Below, in pieces: positions 16,811 to 25,721 of a stretch of DNA of 64,000 bases. The stretch lies in the NCBI RefSeq assembly GCF_009669305.1, contig NZ_SADB01000001.1, forward strand, positions 62,001-126,000, in the 5' to 3' direction. Under the pieces are notes generated by a model. The model saw only the letters and a list, made by a program, of their open reading frames with translations. It did not search any database and had not been told where the DNA came from. The stretch's first letter is position 1, and each line of letters begins with the position of its first letter. This stretch comes from Ancylomarina sp. 16SWW S1-10-2. GTDB lineage: Bacteria > Bacteroidota > Bacteroidia > Bacteroidales > Marinifilaceae. Made by a program: the position numbers and the translations under genes.

Positions 16811-17413
16811 CTAACTATGAAAACGTCTTGACGCTTCTGTCCAATTAATGACCTCAAAAAAATCTGATATATAATCGACTCTTCTATTTTGAAATTTTAA
16901 ATAATAAGCATGTTCCCATACATCCAATCCTAAAATTGGTGTCCCTTTTACTTCAACATCATCCATTAATGGATTATCTTGATTTGGAGTAGAAGAAATT
17001 TTTAAACTACCGTCAGATAGTTTTACTAACCAAGCCCAGCCTGAACCAAATCGTGTAGCTGCTGCCTTTGAGAACTCTTCTTTAAACTGCTCAAAGCTTC
17101 CAAAAGTATCATTAATAGCTTTTTGCAATTCTCCTGTAGGCTCTCCACCTCCATCAGGTGACATTAACTTCCAAAACAAATCGTGATTATAATAACCGCC
17201 ACCATTATTTCTGACTCCAGCAGATTGACCTGAAATATTTGCTAAAATTTCACCAATCCCTTTTTTATCGAGATCAGTACCTGCAATGGCTGCATTTAAA
17301 TTATTTGTATATCCAGCGTGATGCTTTGAATGGTGAATTTCCATTGTTTTTGCATCAATATATGGTTCTAAAGCGTCGTATTTATATGGTAATTTAGGTA
17401 ATTCAAAACTCAT
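16811..17413 (-). CDS. sodA: superoxide dismutase, manganese type
   Basis: A 200-residue superoxide dismutase. The ligands are His27 ([10 protein letters not shown]), His77 (YYNHDLFW), Asp164 and His168 ([15 protein letters not shown]). It has the manganese-type signature: Gly-rich NNGGGYYNH in the first domain and Gln145 in NQDNPLM of the second domain supplying the hydrogen bond to the metal-bound solvent. Some family members work with either metal, so metal use is inferred from these residues. It has its own terminator and precedes the Fe-type paralogue. Having one of each type lets cells keep activity under both iron limitation and low oxygen. Confidence 0.93.
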   Translation of the reverse strand: MSFELPKLPYKYDALEPYIDAKTMEIHHSKHHAGYTNNLNAAIAGTDLDKKGIGEILANISGQSAGVRNNGGGYYNHDLFWKLMSPDGGGEPTGELQKAINDTFGSFEQFKEEFSKAAATRFGSGWAWLVKLSDGSLKISSTPNQDNPLMDDVEVKGTPILGLDVWEHAYYLKFQNRRVDYISDFFEVINWTEASRRFHS

Positions 17414-17693
17414 ATCTAATCGTTTTAATCCGTAAAATAAATTATTGAAATTAACTATTCTTATTTAATCTCATTACTAATAACAATTCAAATCTATATT
17501 ATAAATAAATTTATTCCTAATATATTAAGAGTTTTTTGTCTTTTATTTTCAATTCTTAATTTAGCAAACGTTTTGCCCGCTATATATCCTCTTTGTTTAA
17601 AAAGTCTTAAATAATTTTTCCTTCAATATTTAAAGCTTTCCTCAAGTCAATTCAGTAATTTCACAGCGAATTTAAAAGAAGATTTAAACCAGC

Positions 17694-18995
17694 GTGAATA
17701 AAAAGATTTTAGATATTGCCCTACCCAATATTGTGAGCAACATCACAATCCCCTTACTAGGGATTGTAGACTTAGCACTTATGGGACATTTGGGTAAAGT
17801 AGATTTTATTGGAGGCATTGCTTTAGGAGGTGTCATCTTCAACTTTCTTTATTGGGGATTTTCATTTTTGAGGATGGGCACTAGTGGCATTACAGCACAA
17901 GCCTACGGAGCTAGGAACTTACACGAAAGCATTCTTTCTTTAGGAAGAGCACTAAGTGTTGCAGCAGTTGGCAGTATCATCATATTATTACTTCAAAAGC
18001 CGATTGCCCTTTTAAGTTTTTCATGCATCAATTCCGAAGCCTCAGTTGAGAATATAGCTCGCTCTTATTACAACATTCGAATATGGGCAGCACCAGCAAC
18101 CATATCTTTATATGCTTTAACAGGATGGTTTATTGGCATGCAGAATTCAAAAATTCCTATGACAATCGCCATTATATGTAATATAATCAACATCAGTTTA
18201 TCAAGCTATTTTGTTTATGGCTTAAATCTAGATGCAAGAGGTGTTGCATTAGGAACAGTAATAGCTCAATATTGTGGATTGATTTTAGCCTCATTTTTTA
18301 TTTGGCGCCATTATAGAAGACTATTCAAATATTGGACTAATAGAGGTTTATTTAAAATTACGGAACTAAAAAACTTTGTCCTAGTTAATAAGGATATATT
18401 TATTCGCACACTTTGTATCATTTTTGTATTTACTTTTTTCACAACAGAATCTGCAAGCACGAACAAAACAATACTTGCTGTTAATTCTCTTTTGCTACAA
18501 TTCCTTTTTATCTTTTCGTACCTAATGGATGGTTTTGCATATGCTGCAGAAGCCCTAGTTGGAAAATTCATAGGAGCTAAAAATCGGAAAAACTTTCTGC
18601 TTACAGTTCGTTACTTATTTATTTGGGGAATTGGGATCAGCTTAATTTTCACCCTATTTTATGCACTGTGTAGCAATTGGATATTGTCGATGTTAACTAA
18701 TAACACAAAAATAATAAGTGCAGCTAGTCCTTATCTAAAATGGGTTATATTACTCCCAATATTAAGTTTTGCCTCATTCATATACGATGGAATTTATATT
18801 GGAGCTACGGCCTCGGCTTATATGCGAAAAACCATGATGGCGGCTACCATTCTCATTTTTGCACCCGTTTATTGGATATTAAAAGACATACTTCTGAATC
18901 ATGGTCTTTGGATAGCCATGTTATCTTTTATGTTTGCAAGAGGCCTATTCCAAGCCATTTATTTTAAAAAAGCTGTTTTAATAAAGTTCAAATAA
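17694..18995 (+). CDS. MATE-family multidrug/organic-cation exporter (DinF subfamily)
   Basis: A 433-residue inner-membrane protein with about 12 hydrophobic helices in two homologous halves. The N-terminus KILDIALPNIVSNITIPLLG and GIVDLALMGHLG are the signature start of the MATE fold, and FSFLRMGTSGITAQAYGA matches the DinF/NorM-type first repeat. It uses a Na+ or H+ gradient to export drugs or metabolites; the substrate is unknown. The start is GTG at 17694, which gives the conserved N-terminus. The stop lies 3 bp from the stop of the convergent futalosine-hydrolase-like gene, with no terminator between them. Confidence 0.92.
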   Translation: MNKKILDIALPNIVSNITIPLLGIVDLALMGHLGKVDFIGGIALGGVIFNFLYWGFSFLRMGTSGITAQAYGARNLHESILSLGRALSVAAVGSIIILLLQKPIALLSFSCINSEASVENIARSYYNIRIWAAPATISLYALTGWFIGMQNSKIPMTIAIICNIINISLSSYFVYGLNLDARGVALGTVIAQYCGLILASFFIWRHYRRLFKYWTNRGLFKITELKNFVLVNKDIFIRTLCIIFVFTFFTTESASTNKTILAVNSLLLQFLFIFSYLMDGFAYAAEALVGKFIGAKNRKNFLLTVRYLFIWGIGISLIFTLFYALCSNWILSMLTNNTKIISAASPYLKWVILLPILSFASFIYDGIYIGATASAYMRKTMMAATILIFAPVYWILKDILLNHGLWIAMLSFMFARGLFQAIYFKKAVLIKFK

Positions 18996-18998
18996 ATA

Positions 18999-19700
18999 CT
19001 AGCTTTTCAATAATTGAAACTGATAAAGTTTACTCAACAAGTCTTTTAGATTAGTCGTTATTGTTTCTATTTCCTGATCATTAACACTTAAAATTTCACT
19101 TGCATTTTCAATAGTACCGGTAACATATGAAAGTTGAATTAAATCGATATTTGATTCTAAACAAGCATATAAAACTGCTGCTCCTTCAGAACTTATGATC
19201 TCAGGATAATTCTTAATATAGATTTCTCCTATCTGAAAAAGATTTGAAGGAATGGTATTACACGTCATGCCACTTACTTTTCGGAATGAGGTTAATATCT
19301 CTGAATAGTCAGAAGGGTTTTCTAGAATTCCATTTGTAAATGGCGCTTCAGTCTTAGAAATTAGTTCTAAATCGAAAAATGACTGAAATCCTGAATCATC
19401 ATTAAAGCCAATATCTCCAAAATAATCATCAACAACATTCACTAAACTTCCAATCTCTATTTTATCCTTAAGAGCATATGATCTTCCAATGTGAATAACT
19501 AAATCGTAATTTTTACGTTGAATAGCTTTATTAATCCAATGACTAGCTATGCTCCCTCCATAACCAGATATTAAGACATCAAATTCATTTTCATCTAATT
19601 TAAATCGAGCATAATTTTTACCGTAATTATCAATCAATTGAAGTTGACTAATAAAATTTTGTAATGAAACAAAAGTGGAACTAACAATTAAAATATCCAT
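18999..19700 (-). CDS. futalosine hydrolase-like nucleosidase with altered active site
   Basis: A 233-residue protein of the nucleoside phosphorylase/nucleosidase fold, with the best match to futalosine hydrolase (MqnB) in its layout: IGSLVNVVDDYFGDIG (about 83-98), NGILENPSDY, SGMTCNTIPSN and SEGAAVLYAC. MqnB releases hypoxanthine from futalosine in menaquinone synthesis. However, three usual motifs differ: the Gly-rich loop reads GRSYAL (72-77), the ribose-binding METEGAA/MEGAA reads SSEGAA, and the C-terminal SNYVExRN segment that carries the catalytic polar residue reads SYVTGTIEN (191-199). It may therefore be a diverged, non-catalytic or differently specific paralogue. Other futalosine-pathway genes are not in the window. 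Confidence 0.7.
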   Translation of the reverse strand: MDILIVSSTFVSLQNFISQLQLIDNYGKNYARFKLDENEFDVLISGYGGSIASHWINKAIQRKNYDLVIHIGRSYALKDKIEIGSLVNVVDDYFGDIGFNDDSGFQSFFDLELISKTEAPFTNGILENPSDYSEILTSFRKVSGMTCNTIPSNLFQIGEIYIKNYPEIISSEGAAVLYACLESNIDLIQLSYVTGTIENASEILSVNDQEIETITTNLKDLLSKLYQFQLLKS

Positions 19701-19853
19701 AGATGCAAGTACTTAGCAATAACAAAGCTTCCAAAACCTTGCGTAATCGACAAAAAATATTCTTAAATTCGCAGGCACAAATAAATAAGCCTAAATACTA
19801 AAGGACAACAATTGAATTTTATCGAACAACAATATTAAAACACTAATTATAAG

Positions 19854-20480
19854 ATGGAATTTTCAAGTAACGACTCAGAAAATAAAGGTTTTACAAAAAT
19901 AGAAAAATTTGACAGAGAAACGACTGAAGAACTCATGTTTCACTATAAAAAAGTATTGGAACTTCTAGGTGAAGATGTGGACCGAGAAGGACTCGTTAAA
20001 ACACCATTAAGAGTCGCAAAAGCAATGCAATTCCTTACTCAAGGTTACTATATCAAACCAGAAGAGATCTTAAAGTCAGCCATGTTTAAAGAGGATTATC
20101 GCCAAATGGTAATTGTTAAAGATATTGAAGTTTACTCAATGTGTGAACATCATATGTTACCCTTTGTAGGTAGAGCTCATATTGCATATATTCCTAACGG
20201 AACCATTACGGGCCTAAGTAAAATTGCTCGTGTTGTAGACGCTTTTGCACGCCGATTACAAGTACAAGAAAGATTAACAACTCAAATTAAAGATTGTATT
20301 CAAAATACACTTAATCCATTGGGAGTAGCCGTTGTTATTGAAGCACAACATATGTGTATGGCTATGCGTGGTGTACAAAAACAGAACTCAATCACAACAA
20401 CCTCTGATTTTACAGGAGCATTTGAAAAAGCCGCTACACGCGAAGAATTTATTCGACTGATCTCTACAAAAACGATATAA
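19854..20480 (+). CDS. folE: GTP cyclohydrolase I
   Basis: A 208-residue enzyme converting GTP to 7,8-dihydroneopterin triphosphate, the first step of folate synthesis (and of queuosine precursors). The zinc site is MCEHHMLPF (Cys97, His100 region) together with the second cysteine in [33 protein letters not shown] is the conserved substrate helix. The length is typical. It precedes fabD by 39 bp on the same strand, so the two may be co-transcribed; fabD ends with the terminator. A TAaaTTCG sequence about 90 bp upstream is a weak promoter candidate. Confidence 0.96.
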   Translation: MEFSSNDSENKGFTKIEKFDRETTEELMFHYKKVLELLGEDVDREGLVKTPLRVAKAMQFLTQGYYIKPEEILKSAMFKEDYRQMVIVKDIEVYSMCEHHMLPFVGRAHIAYIPNGTITGLSKIARVVDAFARRLQVQERLTTQIKDCIQNTLNPLGVAVVIEAQHMCMAMRGVQKQNSITTTSDFTGAFEKAATREEFIRLISTKTI

Positions 20481-20519
20481 TAATTAACTATTGATAAGTA
20501 TCAATACGAATCAAAAGAT

Positions 20520-21410
20520 ATGAAAACATATGTATTTCCTGGGCAAGGAGCCCAATTTGTTGGTATGGGTAAAGACCTATACGAAAACTCTGAACTAGGT
20601 AAAGAATTATTTGATAAAGCTAACGAAATTCTTGGTTTCAATATTACAGAACTGATGTTCAACGGAACTGACGAAGATCTAAGACAAACTAAGGTTACTC
20701 AACCAGCTATCTTTCTTCATTCTGTAATTTTAGCAAAAACTTTAGGTGCTGATTTTAAACCAGAAATGGTTGCAGGTCACTCGTTAGGAGAATTCTCTGC
20801 ACTTGTTGCCAATGGAGCTCTTTCTTTCGAAGATGGTCTTAAATTGGTTTCTCAACGTGCTTTAGCTATGCAAAAAGCTTGCGAGAACGAACCATCAACT
20901 ATGGCTGCTATCATTGGTCTTGATGACGAGACTGTTGTGAAAGTTTGTGCTGAAATTGACGAAATTGTTGTTCCTGCGAACTTCAACTGCCCAGGCCAAT
21001 TGGTTATTTCGGGTAGCATGAAAGGTATTGAAATAGCCTGTGCAAAACTAACCGAAGCTGGCGCAAAACGTGCTATACCTTTGAAAGTTGGTGGTGCATT
21101 TCATTCTCCATTAATGGAGCCTGCACGTGTTGAGCTTGAAGAAGCTATCAAAAATACGAACTTCTCTAAACCTATTTGTGCTGTATACCAAAACGTAACT
21201 GCAAAACCAGTATCAGATCCTGAAGAAATCAAAAAGAATCTTGTTGCTCAATTAACTGCTCCTGTACGTTTTACTCAAACAATACTTAATATGATTGCTG
21301 ATGGTGCAACTTCATTCACTGAAATTGGTCCTGGTAAAGTAATACAAGGTTTGGTTAAAAAAGTAGACCGTAAAATGGAAACTGCTGGTGTCGATTCATA
21401 CCAAGCATAA
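20520..21410 (+). CDS. fabD: malonyl-CoA:ACP transacylase
   Basis: A 296-residue acyltransferase that loads malonate onto acyl carrier protein for fatty-acid synthesis. The catalytic serine is Ser88 in AGHSLGEFSAL and the partner histidine lies in GGAFHSPLM (about 190-200). FPGQGAQ at the N-terminus is the family signature and Gln63 in TQPAIF completes the oxyanion hole. The codon use is regular and the product should be abundant. It follows folE by 39 bp and ends with a strong terminator shared with the convergent receiver/ATP-grasp gene. Confidence 0.96.
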   Translation: MKTYVFPGQGAQFVGMGKDLYENSELGKELFDKANEILGFNITELMFNGTDEDLRQTKVTQPAIFLHSVILAKTLGADFKPEMVAGHSLGEFSALVANGALSFEDGLKLVSQRALAMQKACENEPSTMAAIIGLDDETVVKVCAEIDEIVVPANFNCPGQLVISGSMKGIEIACAKLTEAGAKRAIPLKVGGAFHSPLMEPARVELEEAIKNTNFSKPICAVYQNVTAKPVSDPEEIKKNLVAQLTAPVRFTQTILNMIADGATSFTEIGPGKVIQGLVKKVDRKMETAGVDSYQA

Positions 21411-21436
21411 ACCACAATATTGATCGTATGATCAAG

Positions 21437-21476
21437 CAAAAAAAAGAGATCTCAAGCAATTGAGATCTCTTTTTTT
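21437..21476. terminator. bidirectional terminator after fabD
   Basis: The perfect stem AAAAAGAGATCTCA / TGAGATCTCTTTTT with a 6-nt loop and flanking A and T runs is placed between convergent genes. Confidence 0.88.
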
Positions 21477-21542
21477 ATATATCCTATTGATATAGTACTT
21501 CTCTTATATCAGTTTATATTAAGTTGAACTAAGTATATCAAA

Positions 21543-24518
21543 TTATTTATGCAGTATAACTGATATCTGTTTTTTCCCATCCATTAATATTTCCAAAGGC
21601 TCAGCAAAACGAACATGTTTAAAGAAATTTATCTGTTCAACAAATTCCTGCTTGTTAAGCACATCCTCTTTTACAAAACTAGTTGCCAAATTCGATTTCA
21701 CAGAAAAGTAACCAACATTCATTGATGTTACATTATGGAAAAAGTGTGATCCCAATGAAGCATCCAAAGGAAAATCGTCAAGACCTTGCTCAACAATTAC
21801 TTTAGCATTAGATATTTGCGACCAAAGAACAGGAATTCCTGTAAAACGATCCTTAGTTCCCCAACGACCAGGACCAATAAGAACATACTGTCTATCTTGC
21901 TCCTTCATTTTCTGATTTAAAATAGCTACTTCTTCGGCCATTTCCTCGGTCTTGGTTCTATCAAATTTACTAACATCCATGTAAATCACATCGCGAACAT
22001 GATCTATTCTACCATTACCCATTCCTTTGTCAGCCAATAAAACAAGTCGATCTTTATCCACTTTATCCATATCGATCTCGATACTCATTTCCTGACGTAT
22101 TAGAGGCTTAATCTGTAAAAGATTAAAGGTTGGCAAACCATTTTTCCCCTTAGATAAATCAACAGCAAATTCAATCTCAATAGGAGCTCCCATTGCTTGT
22201 TTAAAAATATTCAAAAGAATACTCAAAGTCTTAGCCAATGGAATTTGATTATACTTCAAAATGTTAGCAAAATCGACAACACGAGGACCTCTTAAATTTA
22301 AATCTGGCTCAATTCTATCATTGGCTCCATCGTATACCGAAGCACAATGTAATAAATTACCATCTTTCTCTGCTACCGAAAGCTCATACTTACGAGTTGA
22401 AGCATCTTCACCATCTTCAAGCAAATTCAAGTTATTAGATTCCACATCTATCGCATAAAAGTAGTTCTGCGAATTTTTTATTTGATCTTGGATAGATGCC
22501 AACTGTAATTTAGGGTACTCAGGGCAAAAACGATGTGTTTTTTCCCCACCAACAACATATTTACCTAATCCTAAACCTAGAACAGAAAAGCCATCCTCAG
22601 GTTTCATATACGAAAATGGATAATAGTTGTAAGATTGTGCTACACCACTAATATTTGGATAAAATTTACCATTATACTCTTGCCCAACAACGGCTTGTAG
22701 AATAACAGCCATTTTCTCTTCCTCAATTTTATAATCAACAGCAGAAAAATATGCTTTTGCCTCTGGCGTAAAAATGGAAGAATACACCATTTTAATCGCA
22801 TTTATCAAATCGGCATAACGAACTTCAAAATCCTCATTATTATTTGGCAAAAGATAAGTAGCATAAACACCCGCAAAAGGTTGCATCAATGAATCCTCAA
22901 ACAATCCCGAAGAACGAACCGCCAAAGGCATATTCATTTTCTCAAGATATTGACGAAGTTTTTTACAAAGCTTTTCCGATAAATGAGCTTCGATAAATTG
23001 TTTCTTTATTTCGTCGTAATTCTTTTCATTATATATTTTTTCAAGAAGATTATTATTTTCTAAAAAAACTTCATACTCATCAACTCCAATAATTGCAGTT
23101 CTTGGTATTGCGATATTAATATCCTTAATTAATTTTTGAAAGCTGATATTTTCAGTAAAATTACTTAAAAAAGCCAATCCTCTACCTTTACCACCTACTG
23201 ATCCACCTCCTAAACGAATGACATAGTGATTAGAGTTCGCCAAACTAGGTTTGAATTTAATAATTCGTCCTCGCAATTGTTTCAACCTCGAAGCTTCAAA
23301 AACATCTAAACAAAATTGACGTAACTCCTTAACTGTTTTAAAATCGGATATTTGATAACGACGAAGTTTTTTCGCAATATTAATTTCACCTCTTGCCATC
23401 AACCAAGTTGAAATCCCATTACGTTTAGAATGATATAATAAGGACTCATCTGGTACATATCTCAATTTATTTTCAAAATCTTCTAAAGACTTCGCAACAG
23501 CAACTTGAGTGCCACTATGATTTCTAAATACGAAATCGCCAAAACCAAGCTTTAAATGAATAAAATTGAAAATATCGAGCGCAAGCGTATCACTATTTTT
23601 ATTAATAAAATCAGCATTTACCTGAAAAGCACGCATGGCATTATCCGTATCGTGAGATTGCATCACACAAGGAATTCGCATTTTCTTTTCCTGTACATAT
23701 GATATTAAATCAACACCAGCATCGTCATTTAATTTTCCATCACGAGAAAATCGAACATCAGAAATGACACAAAGAAGATTTTCTAAATAATTATCTACAA
23801 TATCTACTGCATCCTCATAAGAACTAACCAAAATAACCTTTGGTCGAGCTCGCATTTTGAGAATTTTATGCATCTCATCAATATCATCTTCATCAGAAAT
23901 AACCTTTTGAGTTTGGGTCATTATTGATGTATAGAGCAAAGGTAAATATCGAGAATAATACTTGACTGAGTCCTCTATTAAAAGCATAACACGAACATCA
24001 CCAATTTTAGAATCAAGTGCTAAATTCATCTTATCTTCTATATATTTGGTCATGGCCATAAAGATCTTAGTCGATCCATTCCACACAAATACTCTTTCGA
24101 TATTATTTCTGATTTTATCAGCAGCCTTGTCAAAATAAGCCAAATCACTATTATTATTCACCAATACTAAAACGGGAATATCTGGGTCTTTCTTTTTAAT
24201 CTCTTGACTTAGCTCAAGTGGTGAATCTTTATCCAAACCAGCCATTAAGATTACAACGTCGAAATTGCGTTCGTCCATAGCTTCAAGCGCTTCGTCATTA
24301 GTCGTTACACTTGTGAATCGGGGTGCTGTATATAAATTAAGTTGAAGGTATTCACCAACAATTTTATCTGAGAACTGACCTTCCCTAACAATTGTATACG
24401 AATCGTAATAAGTTGCAACCAAAAGAATTTCCTTAACCTTGAATGGCATTAACTCTTGGAAGATATCTCTATCGTTTTTCTTCCTTTTATATATCTTCGA
24501 AATAGCAATTTCTTCCAT
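21543..24518 (-). CDS. two receiver-like domains fused to a PEP-synthase/PPDK-type ATP-grasp
   Basis: A 991-residue cytosolic protein. Residues ~28-140 look like a degenerate receiver domain. Residues ~173-310 form a second receiver with the expected residues: acidic pair Glu182-Asp183 (LLIEDS), phospho-acceptor Asp254 (VISDVRF), Ser288 (MQSHD) and Lys307 (INKNS). From ~435 a PPDK/PEP-synthase N-terminal ATP-binding domain begins (GGGSVGGKGRGLAFL; LAVRSSGLFEDSLMQPFAG at ~532-550). The swivelling phospho-His and PEP-binding domains of PEP synthase are absent; instead ~300 residues follow, containing GPGRWGTKDRFTG and LGSHFFHN. It is therefore not a complete PEP synthase. Its role is unknown; ATP-dependent phosphotransfer controlled by a receiver is inference. 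It lies downstream of korAB, but a terminator separates them. Confidence 0.8.
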   Translation of the reverse strand: MEEIAISKIYKRKKNDRDIFQELMPFKVKEILLVATYYDSYTIVREGQFSDKIVGEYLQLNLYTAPRFTSVTTNDEALEAMDERNFDVVILMAGLDKDSPLELSQEIKKKDPDIPVLVLVNNNSDLAYFDKAADKIRNNIERVFVWNGSTKIFMAMTKYIEDKMNLALDSKIGDVRVMLLIEDSVKYYSRYLPLLYTSIMTQTQKVISDEDDIDEMHKILKMRARPKVILVSSYEDAVDIVDNYLENLLCVISDVRFSRDGKLNDDAGVDLISYVQEKKMRIPCVMQSHDTDNAMRAFQVNADFINKNSDTLALDIFNFIHLKLGFGDFVFRNHSGTQVAVAKSLEDFENKLRYVPDESLLYHSKRNGISTWLMARGEINIAKKLRRYQISDFKTVKELRQFCLDVFEASRLKQLRGRIIKFKPSLANSNHYVIRLGGGSVGGKGRGLAFLSNFTENISFQKLIKDINIAIPRTAIIGVDEYEVFLENNNLLEKIYNEKNYDEIKKQFIEAHLSEKLCKKLRQYLEKMNMPLAVRSSGLFEDSLMQPFAGVYATYLLPNNNEDFEVRYADLINAIKMVYSSIFTPEAKAYFSAVDYKIEEEKMAVILQAVVGQEYNGKFYPNISGVAQSYNYYPFSYMKPEDGFSVLGLGLGKYVVGGEKTHRFCPEYPKLQLASIQDQIKNSQNYFYAIDVESNNLNLLEDGEDASTRKYELSVAEKDGNLLHCASVYDGANDRIEPDLNLRGPRVVDFANILKYNQIPLAKTLSILLNIFKQAMGAPIEIEFAVDLSKGKNGLPTFNLLQIKPLIRQEMSIEIDMDKVDKDRLVLLADKGMGNGRIDHVRDVIYMDVSKFDRTKTEEMAEEVAILNQKMKEQDRQYVLIGPGRWGTKDRFTGIPVLWSQISNAKVIVEQGLDDFPLDASLGSHFFHNVTSMNVGYFSVKSNLATSFVKEDVLNKQEFVEQINFFKHVRFAEPLEILMDGKKQISVILHK

Positions 24519-24612
24519 GATAATTATAGCTTTTATTTAAAGACTGAAAATAACAAACAATTAACAATTGTAGGGTACAAATTCGCTATAAAAAAGAGAT
24601 TAATACAAAATT

Positions 24613-24651
24613 TATAAAAAAATCCTGCTTGGTATTAAACCAAACAGGATT
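24613..24651 (-). terminator. intrinsic terminator of korAB
   Basis: On the minus strand the stem AATCCTGTTTGGT / ACCAAGCAGGATT (one mismatch) with a 5-nt loop is followed by seven U residues, 27 bp after the korB stop. Confidence 0.82.
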
Positions 24652-24677
24652 ATATCTAAATAAATACACAAATTCAA

Positions 24678-25718
24678 CTAGTCAACCACCCAAGTATCAC
24701 CACTATTTAGTAGCTCATCCATAGATTTAATTGTTGATATGGCTTTGATATCTTCAATTTGTTGAGCCATTTTCTCATCATAAGAAGTTGAATCAACATC
24801 ACGAATAACACCCAAAGCAACAGGATACTCAGGAGCCATCATACTCGAGAGTAACCAATGCATATGTGAATCTTCGGTATGAGCATCATGAACGAGGACA
24901 TCTTGTTCTGTAATGCCATGTTCACCAATAGTCACAACAACAAGTTTACCATTGCCCCCCATAATGAGACCTTTATTTTTATCCTTACCAAAGATCATTG
25001 GCTTACCGTGCTCTATAACAAGTTGATATTCATCTTTGTTTGCTTTATCAGTGATAAGAGCATGTGCTCCATCATTATAAATCACACAGTTTTGAAGAAT
25101 TTCAACGATAGATGTTCCTTTATGTGCAGATGCAGACTTTACGACTTCTTTTGTCAAATTAATATTCGTATCAATAGAACGAGCGTAGAACTTAGATTGA
25201 GCTCCTAGAGCCAACTGAGCAGGATTAAAAGGTTCCTCAATTGTTCCGTAAGGAGAGGTTTTAGTTACCATTCCATATCTTGATGTTGGGGAATACTGAC
25301 CTTTAGTTAGACCATAAATCTCATTATTAAAGAGCATAATGGTCATATCAATATTTCTACGAACAGCATGAATAAAGTGGTTACCTCCAATGGCAAGAGC
25401 ATCTCCATCTCCAGAAATCTGAAGCACTTCGAGATTAGGATTAGCACACTTTACGCCAGATGCAATGGCAGCAGCACGTCCGTGAATGGTGTGAAAACCA
25501 TAGGTATTCATATAGTATGGAAAACGAGAAGAACAACCAATACCCGAAATTACAGCATAGTCTTCCCTCTTATGATCCATTTCAGCCATTGCTCTTTGAA
25601 CAGAATTTAAGATACCATGGTCACCACAACCAGGGCACCAGCGATTCTCTTGATCACTTCTAAAATCCTTAGCACTTAGCCCCTTAACATTAGGTTTGTT
25701 TAATAATGTATCAGCCAT
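24678..25718 (-). CDS. korB: 2-oxoglutarate:ferredoxin oxidoreductase, beta subunit
   Basis: A 346-residue TPP-binding subunit. WCPGCGDHGIL (about 27-37) provides cluster/cofactor cysteines, GIGCSSRFPYYMNTYGFHTIHGR is the conserved substrate-side segment, and ISGDGDALAIGGNH with the downstream LFNNEIYGLTKGQ is the Mg-TPP motif (GDGD ... N). With KorA it oxidises a 2-oxoacid to acyl-CoA, reducing ferredoxin. The gap to korA is 3 bp, so they are tightly coupled. Assignment to 2-oxoglutarate over pyruvate or branched-chain acids is based on the two-subunit gamma-alpha/beta arrangement typical of Bacteroidota KorAB. Confidence 0.92.
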   Translation of the reverse strand: MADTLLNKPNVKGLSAKDFRSDQENRWCPGCGDHGILNSVQRAMAEMDHKREDYAVISGIGCSSRFPYYMNTYGFHTIHGRAAAIASGVKCANPNLEVLQISGDGDALAIGGNHFIHAVRRNIDMTIMLFNNEIYGLTKGQYSPTSRYGMVTKTSPYGTIEEPFNPAQLALGAQSKFYARSIDTNINLTKEVVKSASAHKGTSIVEILQNCVIYNDGAHALITDKANKDEYQLVIEHGKPMIFGKDKNKGLIMGGNGKLVVVTIGEHGITEQDVLVHDAHTEDSHMHWLLSSMMAPEYPVALGVIRDVDSTSYDEKMAQQIEDIKAISTIKSMDELLNSGDTWVVD

Positions 25719-25721
25719 GAC

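Noticed and set aside
21543-24518. Annotation as phosphoenolpyruvate synthase
   Set aside because: Only the ATP-grasp part is present; the phospho-His and PEP-binding domains are not visible.
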